From Clostridia bacterium (GTDB taxonomy: Bacteria > Bacillota > Clostridia > Christensenellales > Borkfalkiaceae), in assembly GCA_017536205.1 (NCBI GenBank), contig JAFXHX010000001.1, forward strand, positions 1 through 64,000: a DNA stretch of 64,000 bases, in the 5' to 3' direction. Below are positions 17,334-24,704 of the stretch, piece by piece. The notes beneath the pieces are model-generated. The model made no database searches and was not told where the DNA came from. It saw only the letters and a program-made list of their open reading frames with translations. The position numbers and the translations under genes are program-made. Positions within the stretch are counted from its first letter, which is position 1. The number at the start of each line of letters is the position of its first letter.

Positions 17334-17582
17334 ATGTTAAAAGGTATTATTAGGGGAAACATAGTTTCCACCAGAAAGCAAGACGCTTTAGTCGGCGCAA
17401 AGTTTATGGAAGTTCAAATTATTGAAAACGGCAACGTTACCGATAAGTACGTCGTTGCAGTTGATTCCGTTGGCGCTGGTATAGGCGAAACGGTACTAGT
17501 TACCACAGGCAGTTCCGCAAGAGTTGCCATGAAAAATCAAAATTATCCCTGCGATGCCGTTATCGTAGGTATCGTTGACTAA
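17334..17582 (+). CDS. BMC-P pentameric vertex protein (EutN/CcmL family)
   Basis: 82 residues matching the EutN/CcmL/PduN fold: KGIIRGNIVSTRKQDALVGAK start, VDSVGAGIGETVLVTTGSSA core, AVIVGIVD end. It caps the vertices of the shell. Only one vertex gene is present in this operon. Confidence 0.94.
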   Translation: MLKGIIRGNIVSTRKQDALVGAKFMEVQIIENGNVTDKYVVAVDSVGAGIGETVLVTTGSSARVAMKNQNYPCDAVIVGIVD

Positions 17583-17597
17583 TTTTAAAGGCTTAAT

Positions 17598-18908
17598 ATG
17601 GATTTAAAAATAAAGATGAAGGATGCGGGCATAGTAGGCGCTGGCGGTGCGGGATTTCCCTCTTACGCCAAACTTGCCGATGGTGCCGACGTTTTAGTTA
17701 TAAACGGCGCCGAATGCGAGCCCCTTCTCTATACCGACTATATTCTCTTAAAAAGAGAACTTGCCATGGTCGTGGCGGGAATAACGCTAGTTTTAAAGCA
17801 CTTAAACGTTGAAAAGGCGTTACTTTGCGTTAAAGACCATACGGCAAAAAAATTAAATATAAAAGACGGCGATAGAATAAGTGAAGGCGTGTTTTACAAA
17901 ATACTTCCCGACGTTTACCCTATGGGTGATGAAATTAGCCTTATTTATCAGGCTACGGGTAGGGTTGTAAAGCCTGGCAACTTGCCTATAAGCGCAGGCG
18001 TTATAGTTTATAACGTTGAAACGTGCTTAAATATTGCAAGCGCAGTAGTTAAAGGCGAGCCCGTTACTAAAAAATGGCTTACCGTTGGTGGCGATATTAG
18101 TAATCCTAGGGTTGTTAAAGTTCCCGTAGGAACAAAGGTTTTCGACCTTTTCAAAGCGCTTAACGTTAACGTTTTAGAAACTCACGTCGTAATAGACGGC
18201 GGTCCTTCAATGGGCAAGGTTATAAACTACGAAAACGCAGTAGTAACTAAAACGACCAAAAGTTTGCTTGTTCTTCCTAAAAATATTCCTGCAATCGAAT
18301 CAAAGTTTATAGACGGCGAAAAGTCGATTGCAAGGGCTGAAACGGCGTGCTGTCAATGTACTCGATGCACCGATATTTGCCCAAGGCATTTACTAGGTTA
18401 TCCCATCGAGCCGCATAAACTTGTAAGAACGGCAAAAAGCGCAGTTAAGTTTTCGCCCGATTTAGTTTTACCCGCAACCCTTTGTTGTGGTTGTGGAATA
18501 TGCGAAACGCTTGCTTGTTGCCAAGGTATATCGCCAAAAGCAGTTATTAACGAATATAAGTTAATGCTCGGCAAAGAAAAATTAAGATACGTTTCTAAAG
18601 ACGACGTTTCACCATCAAAAGAAAGAGAATACCGCATGATACCTTCTCTCCGTTGGGAGTCGGTACTCGGCGTTAAAAAGTTTGATAAAGTTTGCGAATA
18701 CGCAGGCGAAATAAACGCAGATAGCGTTGAAATTATGCTTCGCCAACACATAGGCGCTCCGTCAGTTCCCGTAGTTAAAACGGGCGACAGAGTTAGCGTT
18801 GGCGACGTTATAGCAACCGCGCAAGACGGGCTTTCACTTCCGCAACACGCTTCAATATCTGGCGTGGTTACGGTTTACGACAACTTAAAAATAACGATAG
18901 ATAGGTAA
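17598..18908 (+). CDS. PduS-like RnfC-type flavoprotein/iron-sulfur NADH oxidoreductase
   Basis: The 436-residue protein has a Gly-rich nucleotide region GIVGAGGAGFPSYAKL at residues 12-27, the RnfC core with VINGAECEPLL, two [4Fe-4S] motifs (CCQCTRCTDICPRHLLG and CCGCGICETLACC) and a C-terminal barrel-sandwich hybrid-like segment. PduS moves electrons between NADH and a shell-embedded cluster, so it could regenerate NAD for PduP. It sits directly before a BMC-T protein that has the matching cluster cysteine. No encapsulation helix is evident. Confidence 0.9.
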   Translation: MDLKIKMKDAGIVGAGGAGFPSYAKLADGADVLVINGAECEPLLYTDYILLKRELAMVVAGITLVLKHLNVEKALLCVKDHTAKKLNIKDGDRISEGVFYKILPDVYPMGDEISLIYQATGRVVKPGNLPISAGVIVYNVETCLNIASAVVKGEPVTKKWLTVGGDISNPRVVKVPVGTKVFDLFKALNVNVLETHVVIDGGPSMGKVINYENAVVTKTTKSLLVLPKNIPAIESKFIDGEKSIARAETACCQCTRCTDICPRHLLGYPIEPHKLVRTAKSAVKFSPDLVLPATLCCGCGICETLACCQGISPKAVINEYKLMLGKEKLRYVSKDDVSPSKEREYRMIPSLRWESVLGVKKFDKVCEYAGEINADSVEIMLRQHIGAPSVPVVKTGDRVSVGDVIATAQDGLSLPQHASISGVVTVYDNLKITIDR

Positions 18909-18916
18909 TAAGAAAA

Positions 18917-19462
18917 ATGTACAACTCAATCGGCGTGATTGAAATTAAAAACGTGCCCAAGGGCGTTGAAGCGGCAGACGCCGCGCTTAAAAGCGCAGGA
19001 ATTGAAATGGTGTCGTCGCACCCATCTTGCCCTGGCAAATACGAAATTATTTTAACGGGTTCTATATCGAACGTAACCGCTGCAATTAACCACGTTAATC
19101 AACGTTTTGACGGATACGTTGTAGACTCTTCTGTTATGGGTAGAATTGACCAGCAAGTTATAACCGCTTTATTCGGCGCTCACACGGGCGTTAAAAAAGG
19201 CTCGCTCGGTCTTATAGAAACGTTCTCTGCGGCAACTATTATAAAGGCTGCCGATATAGCCGTTAAAACCGCTAAAATCGACATTTATGATTTAAGAGTT
19301 TCAAGGGGACTTGGCGGAAAGGGCGTCGTTATGATAACGGGCGACGTTGGCGACGTTACTGCGGCAGTAGAAGCAGGCGCAGAATACGCTAAACAAATAG
19401 GTCAACTTTCGTCAACTAGCGTTATAGCATCACCACACCAAAACCTTTGGGAACAACTTTAA
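18917..19462 (+). CDS. BMC-T tandem-domain shell protein, PduT-like with pore cysteine
   Basis: 181 residues made of two BMC domains (about 1-90 and 95-181; second domain SLGLIETFSAATIIKAADIA). The first domain has SHPSCPGKYEI, with Cys at the position where PduT binds a [4Fe-4S] cluster at the trimer pore; the second has SRGLGGKGVV. Together with the adjacent PduS-like protein this suggests an electron conduit across the shell. Confidence 0.9.
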   Translation: MYNSIGVIEIKNVPKGVEAADAALKSAGIEMVSSHPSCPGKYEIILTGSISNVTAAINHVNQRFDGYVVDSSVMGRIDQQVITALFGAHTGVKKGSLGLIETFSAATIIKAADIAVKTAKIDIYDLRVSRGLGGKGVVMITGDVGDVTAAVEAGAEYAKQIGQLSSTSVIASPHQNLWEQL

Positions 19463-19476
19463 TTTTTAGGTAAATT

Positions 19477-22008
19477 ATGGAAAACATTAAGTTTGTTATA
19501 GAAAAAAGCGCAAGAATAGATAAACTTATAGACGGTTTATATAGCGCAGGTATGCCCGAAATAGAGCCACACCGTGCGTTACTTATAACCGAAAGTTATA
19601 AGCAAACGGAAAGTTTGCCTATATACAATAGGCGAAGCGCCGCTTTTTCACACATATTAAAAAATATTCCTATAGTAATTCGCCCTAACGAACTCGTAGT
19701 TGGCAGTGCAACTATTAAACCACGCGCCTGCCAAGTTTTTCCAGAGTTTTCGTTCGAGTGGCTTGAATCGGAGTTTGAAACTATATCAACTCGTTCTGCA
19801 GACCAGTTCTATATTAGCGATGAAAACAAAAAGGCGCTTTCTCAAGCGTTTAAGTACTGGAAGGGTAGAACTACTAGCGACCTTGCCAAAGAAAATATGA
19901 CCAAAGAAGCGTACGAAGCGTTCGTAACTCACGCAGTTTATACGCCAGGTAACTATTTCTATAACGGCATAGGTCACATTTCGGTAAACTACGGCAAAGT
20001 TTTAAAAATAGGCTATAAAGGCATTATTGAAGAAACTAAAAACGCCATTTCAAAACTTGAAGCGTACGAGCCCGACTACATTAAGAGAAAACACTTCCTT
20101 GACTCTGTTATAGAGTCTTGCGAAGCAGTAATTTTATACGCAAAGCGCTACGCTACTTTAGCAAAAGAAATGGCAGAGAAAGAAAGCGATAGCACAAGGC
20201 GCAACGAACTTTTACAAATTGCTAAAAACTGCGAACGCGTTCCCGAAAACGGCGCAACTTCGTTCTATGAAGCGTGCCAAGCGTTCTGGTTTATACAACT
20301 TTTATTACAGGTTGAATCAAACGGCCACTCTATATCGCCAGGTAGATTTGACCAGTATATGTACCCCTACTATAAAAAAGATTTAGAAAGTGGTAAAATT
20401 ACCCGTGAACAGGCACAAGAACTTATCGACTGCATTTGGGTAAAACTTAACGATATAAACAAAGTGCGCGACGCTTTATCGGCAGACGGCTTTGCAGGCT
20501 ACGGCGTTTTCCAAAACCTTATAGTCGGTGGACAAAACGTTCACGGCTTAGACGCTACTAACGACTTATCTTTTATGTGTTTAGAAGCAGCTATGCACGT
20601 TCCACTTCCACAACCTTCGCTCTCTATAAGAGTGTGGAACGGCTCGCCAGACGACCTTTTAATTAAGGCGAGCGCTTTAACAAGGCTTGGCACGGGTCTT
20701 CCCGCGTATTATAACGACGAAATTATTATTCCTTCAATTATGTCGCGTGGCGTTACGCTTGAAGACGCTAGAGATTACGCTATTATAGGTTGCGTTGAGC
20801 CCCAAAAAGGCGGTAAAACGGACGGTTGGCACGACGCTGCGTTCTACAATATGTGTCGCCCGATGGAACTCGTATTTTCAAGGGGCGTATCAAAGGGCGT
20901 TCAAATAGGTCCCGTTACCAAAAACGTTTTAGATATGACTTCGTTTGAAGAGTTTTATAGCGCGTATAAAACGCAACAGTCGTACTTTATAAAACTTATG
21001 GTTAACTCTATAAACGCAGTTGACCTTGCTCACGCCGAAAGGTGTCCGCTCCCGTTTGAATCTTGTATGGTTGAAGACTGCATAGGCAGGGGTAAGCCCT
21101 TACAAGAAGGTGGCGCTGTATATAACTTCTCTGGTCCACAAGGCTTTGGTATTGCAAATAATACCGACGGGCTTTTGGCAATTAAAAAACTCGTGTTCGA
21201 TGATAAAACCGTTTCAATGCGCGAGTTTAAAGAAGCAATTGATAGTAACTTCGGTTACGGTTACTCTGGCGATAACGCAGTAAAATTAACAACCGAAATA
21301 GCAATTGAACTTGCTAAAAACGGAGTTGACGTAACTAGCGAAATTATTAAAACGGTTTACAAAAACGTGGTTTCTGGCGAACTTGGCTCGAAAAACTCGG
21401 CAAGGCTTCGTGAAATTAAAGACCTTATCGATGAAACTTGCCCCAAATACGGCAACGACATTTACGACGTTGATATGTTCGCAAGAGACGTTGCTAACAC
21501 CTACACCAAAGAAGTTGAAAAATATAAAAACCCACGCGGTGGCGTTTTCCAAGCAGGTTTATATCCCGTTTCGGCAAACGTTCCACTCGGCTCGCAAACG
21601 GGCGCTACGCCAGACGGTAGGCTTGCCTTTACCCCTATTGCAGACGGTATAGGCCCCGCAAGTGGCAGAGATAAAAAAGGACCGACTGCAACTGCTAACT
21701 CGGTTGCAAAACTTGAACAAGGCGTTGCAAGTAACGGAACGCTTCTTAACCAAAAGTTCCACCCGTCTGCGCTTAAAGGTATGTCAGGTCTATCAAAGTT
21801 CGTTGCGCTTATTCGCTCGTACTTCGACCAAAAGGGTATGCACGTTCAGTTTAACGTAGTTACCAAAGAAACGCTTATCGATGCGCAAAACAACCCCGAA
21901 AACTACAAGACTTTAGTCGTAAGGGTTGCAGGTTACAGTGCGCTATTTACCACTCTTTCTCGCTCGCTTCAAGACGACATTATCGCTAGAACGGAGCAAG
22001 GTTTTTAA
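19477..22008 (+). CDS. Glycyl radical enzyme, B12-independent 1,2-propanediol dehydratase type
   Basis: 843 residues. The glycyl-radical loop RVAGYSALFT places the radical at Gly819; the thiyl site is Cys439 in IIGCVEPQKGG, with the general-base Glu two residues later (Glu441). The Cys-x-Glu arrangement is that of dehydratases and C-N lyases, not of pyruvate formate-lyase. Choline lyase and glycerol dehydratase share it. Propanediol dehydratase is preferred because the operon encodes a deoxysugar-phosphate aldolase and propionyl-type enzymes and no choline genes. It is oxygen sensitive and needs the activase that follows 15 bases later. Confidence 0.88.
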   Translation: MENIKFVIEKSARIDKLIDGLYSAGMPEIEPHRALLITESYKQTESLPIYNRRSAAFSHILKNIPIVIRPNELVVGSATIKPRACQVFPEFSFEWLESEFETISTRSADQFYISDENKKALSQAFKYWKGRTTSDLAKENMTKEAYEAFVTHAVYTPGNYFYNGIGHISVNYGKVLKIGYKGIIEETKNAISKLEAYEPDYIKRKHFLDSVIESCEAVILYAKRYATLAKEMAEKESDSTRRNELLQIAKNCERVPENGATSFYEACQAFWFIQLLLQVESNGHSISPGRFDQYMYPYYKKDLESGKITREQAQELIDCIWVKLNDINKVRDALSADGFAGYGVFQNLIVGGQNVHGLDATNDLSFMCLEAAMHVPLPQPSLSIRVWNGSPDDLLIKASALTRLGTGLPAYYNDEIIIPSIMSRGVTLEDARDYAIIGCVEPQKGGKTDGWHDAAFYNMCRPMELVFSRGVSKGVQIGPVTKNVLDMTSFEEFYSAYKTQQSYFIKLMVNSINAVDLAHAERCPLPFESCMVEDCIGRGKPLQEGGAVYNFSGPQGFGIANNTDGLLAIKKLVFDDKTVSMREFKEAIDSNFGYGYSGDNAVKLTTEIAIELAKNGVDVTSEIIKTVYKNVVSGELGSKNSARLREIKDLIDETCPKYGNDIYDVDMFARDVANTYTKEVEKYKNPRGGVFQAGLYPVSANVPLGSQTGATPDGRLAFTPIADGIGPASGRDKKGPTATANSVAKLEQGVASNGTLLNQKFHPSALKGMSGLSKFVALIRSYFDQKGMHVQFNVVTKETLIDAQNNPENYKTLVVRVAGYSALFTTLSRSLQDDIIARTEQGF

Positions 22009-22023
22009 AAAAGGAAAGTAAAA

Positions 22024-22812
22024 ATGCAACAAACAAGCACCTGTAAGGGACGTATATTTAATATTCAGCGCTATTCTATACACGACGGCCCCGGCATTAG
22101 AACAATCGTGTTTTTCAAAGGGTGCTTTATGCGTTGCGCATGGTGTTGTAACCCCGAATCGCAAGAATATAAAATACAAACTCTTATAGAAAACGGTAAA
22201 CCTAAAATCGTTGGAAAAGACGTTACCGTTTCTGAAATTATGCCCGAGATTCTTGCCGACCTTCCTTACTTTAGAAGAAGTGGCGGTGGGGTAACCTTAT
22301 CAGGTGGCGAAGTACTTGCACAACCCGATTTTGCAAGGGAACTACTTAAAGAGTGTAAACTTAACGGTCTTCACACGGCAATAGAATCTACTGCAAACGC
22401 ACCTTGGGAAGTTATTGAAAAAATACTTCCTTACCTTGATTTATATCTCTTAGATATAAAACATATGAACTCGCAAAAGCACAAGCAGTTTACAACTGCG
22501 CCAAACGAGCAAATACTTAGTAACGCTAAAAAAATAGCAAGTTGGGGCGTTGAACTTATTATAAGAACGCCCGTTATTCCCACTTTTAACGACACGCCCG
22601 ACGAAATTAGGGAAATAGCAAAGTTTGCTTCGAGTTTAAGTGGGGTAAAAGAGCATCACCTTCTTCCTTACCATAGGCTTGGTCAAGATAAATATAAAGG
22701 GCTTTCAAGAAACTACACGCTAAGTGGCATAGAGCCACCTACAGACGAAAAGATGGAACGCCTTAAAAGCGTTGCCAAAGAGTGTGGTTTACAAGTACAA
22801 ATAGGCGGTTAA
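22024..22812 (+). CDS. Glycyl radical enzyme activase (radical SAM), short form
   Basis: 262 residues. N-terminal IHDGPGIRTIVFFKGC leads into the radical-SAM cluster motif C-x3-C-x2-C in GCFMRCAWC; then SGGEVLAQ (SAM binding) and RTPVIPTFND. Activases of most dehydratase-type glycyl radical enzymes carry an inserted ferredoxin-like domain with eight cysteines after the radical-SAM motif. Here that stretch is only about 20 residues with no cysteine pairs, so the protein resembles the compact PFL-activase layout. It installs the radical on Gly819 of the upstream enzyme. Confidence 0.92.
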   Translation: MQQTSTCKGRIFNIQRYSIHDGPGIRTIVFFKGCFMRCAWCCNPESQEYKIQTLIENGKPKIVGKDVTVSEIMPEILADLPYFRRSGGGVTLSGGEVLAQPDFARELLKECKLNGLHTAIESTANAPWEVIEKILPYLDLYLLDIKHMNSQKHKQFTTAPNEQILSNAKKIASWGVELIIRTPVIPTFNDTPDEIREIAKFASSLSGVKEHHLLPYHRLGQDKYKGLSRNYTLSGIEPPTDEKMERLKSVAKECGLQVQIGG

Positions 22813-22813
22813 T

Positions 22814-23173
22814 ATGGAACTTAAAGATAAAATGACAATTATACAAGAGTTCGTTCCCGGTAAACAAATAACGCTTTGCCACATTATAGCAAACCCCGGC
22901 GAAACTCTTTACTACAAACTTGGTTTAGACCCGAAAGTTGACTATTCACGCGGGGCGATAGGCGTTTTAACGGTTATTCCTTACGAAAGCGCAGTAATTG
23001 CCGCCGATATTGCAATGAAATCTTCAGGGGCAGACGTTGGCTTCGTTGATAGATTTACGGGAACTTTAATAATAACGGGTAGCGTTTCTTCGGTTGAGGC
23101 GGCGTTTACCGCTATTAGGGAATACTTTATTTCTAAGCTTAACTATACTTGTTGCGAACTTACTAAAACCTAA
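22814..23173 (+). CDS. PduU/EutS-type circularly permuted BMC shell protein
   Basis: 119 residues with the recognisable PduU/EutS order: IIQEFVPGKQITLCHIIANP (N-terminal beta-barrel strand), LGLDPKV, AIGVLTVIPYESAVIAADIA, VGFVDRFTGTLIITGSVSSV. The permuted hexamers have a beta-barrel that plugs the pore. It overlaps the next gene by one base (TAATG). Confidence 0.93.
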   Translation: MELKDKMTIIQEFVPGKQITLCHIIANPGETLYYKLGLDPKVDYSRGAIGVLTVIPYESAVIAADIAMKSSGADVGFVDRFTGTLIITGSVSSVEAAFTAIREYFISKLNYTCCELTKT

Positions 23174-23628
23174 TGAAAAAGTTAATGTTATTCGGTAGAG
23201 TCGGCGCAGGCAAAACAACGCTTACGCAGGCTTTGCGCGGTGAAGAAATAAAGTATTTTAAAACGCAATACGTTAATTATTTAGATACCATTATAGATAC
23301 CCCCGGCGAATATACCGAACGCCGTGAAACGGGCGGTGCGCTTGCGCTTTACGCTTACGAAGCAGACGTCGTGGGGCTCGTATTATCTGCAAACGAGCCG
23401 TATTCAATTTTTTCGCCTTGTTTAACTAGTATGGTTAACAGAGAGTGCATAGGAATTATAACGGGAATTGATAAACAAGACGCCAACGTTGAAAGAGTTG
23501 CTAGGTGGCTTACGCTTGCAGGGTGCAAAAAAATATTCCCCGTTAGCGCAATTACGGGCGAGGGCGTTAAAGAACTCGTTGACTTTTTAAAAGAAGACGA
23601 AAAGGAGAAAAATAGTGAGCAAAACTAA
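23173..23628 (+). CDS. EutP/PduV-like GTPase
   Basis: 151 residues with P-loop GRVGAGKTT (residues 8-16), a G3-like DTPGEY and a C-terminal VSAITGEGVKEL (G5). The guanine-specificity motif, normally T/N-K-x-D, reads TGID, so the Lys is missing. PduV and EutP associate with the compartment shell; roles in shell positioning or a kinase-like activity have been proposed for the family. The start overlaps the PduU-like stop and the gene overlaps the ParA-type start by 14 bases, implying translational coupling through the three genes. Confidence 0.85.
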   Translation: MKKLMLFGRVGAGKTTLTQALRGEEIKYFKTQYVNYLDTIIDTPGEYTERRETGGALALYAYEADVVGLVLSANEPYSIFSPCLTSMVNRECIGIITGIDKQDANVERVARWLTLAGCKKIFPVSAITGEGVKELVDFLKEDEKEKNSEQN

Positions 23629-24406
23629 GGTTATAGCGTTTGCCAACAATAAAGGTGGCTCGGGTAAGACCACAACGTGTTCTAACGTTGCTTGCGCGCT
23701 TTCTATGATGGGCAAAAAAGTGCTTATGATAGACGGCGATATGCAACTTAACCTTACCATTTCTTACTTCGACGAAGAAAGCGCTTTATCGTTTGCAGAA
23801 GCAGAAAAAACGGTCTATACGGCGATTAAACAAGAACGAGACCTTTCTAATTTTATAGTAGAAACAAAAACCAAAGGGCTTGATTTAGTGCCTTCGTCGT
23901 CGCTTATGAGTGAAATTGAGTTTGAACTTTTTACCAAGTGGCAACGTGAGTTTGTACTTAAAAAATGCCTTGAACCCGTAAAGGCAAAAGGCTATTACGA
24001 TTATATTTTAATAGACGCTCCACCCACGCTTGGTGGTTGGGTAATGAACGTTTTAGTTGCAAGCGACTACGTTATAATTCCCGTTGAAGCAAGCCCTTGG
24101 GGCTTATTCGGCCTTGCAAATATGTTTGATTTTTGCGCCAAGGTTAAAAGCATTTCGCCAAATCTTCAAATTATGGGAATTGCAGTAACCAAAGCCGACG
24201 AGCGCAAAAAATACTTTAAACAAACGCTTGAAACGCTTAAAGATATGGAAGGCGTTAGGCTATTTGAAAACTATATAAGGGTAGATAGCGCAGTAGAGTG
24301 GTCGCAAGACAATTCTATGCCCGTAGTTGCATTTAAGAAAAATAGCAGAAGCGCTTTAGAATATACAAATCTTGCAAAGGAGATTTTAAGTTATGTCGAT
24401 AGGTAA
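23615..24406 (+). CDS. ParA/MinD-family ATPase, McdA-like microcompartment positioning candidate
   Basis: 263 residues from a GTG at 23615 (AAGGAG upstream). The deviant Walker A KGGSGKTTT has signature Lys13 and P-loop Lys18; Walker A' is IDGDMQLN and Walker B is YDYILIDAPP. This is the full ParA/Soj layout, without the N-terminal HTH of plasmid ParA. No parB or parS-like gene is near; instead it is the penultimate gene of a microcompartment operon, overlapping the PduV-like gene and the small basic protein by 14 bases each. ParA-type McdA spreads carboxysomes over the nucleoid with partner McdB. By analogy this protein could position the metabolosome. The family assignment is firm, the cargo is inferred. 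Confidence 0.85.
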   Translation: MSKTKVIAFANNKGGSGKTTTCSNVACALSMMGKKVLMIDGDMQLNLTISYFDEESALSFAEAEKTVYTAIKQERDLSNFIVETKTKGLDLVPSSSLMSEIEFELFTKWQREFVLKKCLEPVKAKGYYDYILIDAPPTLGGWVMNVLVASDYVIIPVEASPWGLFGLANMFDFCAKVKSISPNLQIMGIAVTKADERKKYFKQTLETLKDMEGVRLFENYIRVDSAVEWSQDNSMPVVAFKKNSRSALEYTNLAKEILSYVDR

Positions 24407-24662
24407 AAACGCAATAAAAAGGGTAGAAAACAACGGTTATTCTAACGTAAAAACAACTGCGCCCGATATGGTTAACAGCACCGTTATAGGCGCAACTAGC
24501 CCCGAAGTTATAAAAATGGTTGAAAACGCAGTTAGCGTACCCGAAAAAGAAGTTGCGCCCACGCCAAAAACCAAAAAAGCGCCTGCTAAAAAACCTAGCA
24601 AAAAAGCACTTAAATCAAACTTCTTTTCTATAGGCGACGATATTCCCGTTTATTATTTATAA
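24393..24662 (+). CDS. Small basic partner of the ParA-type ATPase (McdB-like candidate)
   Basis: 89 residues, no recognised family. Three parts are visible: a basic N-terminus (SIGKNAIKRVENNGYSNVKT), a low-complexity Pro/Lys linker (about 50-75; PTPKTKKAPAKKPSKKALKS), and a short hydrophobic, aromatic end (FFSIGDDIPVYYL). Partners of ParA ATPases often use a basic N-terminal segment to stimulate ATPase activity, and McdB proteins are poorly conserved, disordered and end in an aromatic residue or motif that contacts the cargo. The 14-base overlap with the ATPase gene and its position as last gene of the operon support a paired function. Confidence 0.7.
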   Translation: MSIGKNAIKRVENNGYSNVKTTAPDMVNSTVIGATSPEVIKMVENAVSVPEKEVAPTPKTKKAPAKKPSKKALKSNFFSIGDDIPVYYL

Positions 24663-24664
24663 TA

Positions 24665-24693
24665 AAAAAACCACACGAAAAGTGTGGTTTTTT
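24665..24693 (+). terminator. Terminator of the microcompartment operon
   Basis: AAAAAACCACAC / GTGTGGTTTTTT hairpin three bases after the last operon stop. Confidence 0.88.
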
Positions 24694-24704
24694 AGGAGTA
24701 ATTT

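Noticed and set aside
19477..22008. Choline trimethylamine-lyase (CutC)
   Set aside because: Motifs are shared, but the operon has a deoxysugar-phosphate aldolase, propionyl-type enzymes and a PduU/PduT/PduS set, and no choline-specific genes. A tree of glycyl radical enzymes would settle it.
23615..24406. Plasmid or chromosome partition parA
   Set aside because: No parB homologue, parS-like palindromes, replication genes or HTH extension; the gene is locked into the shell operon by overlaps.
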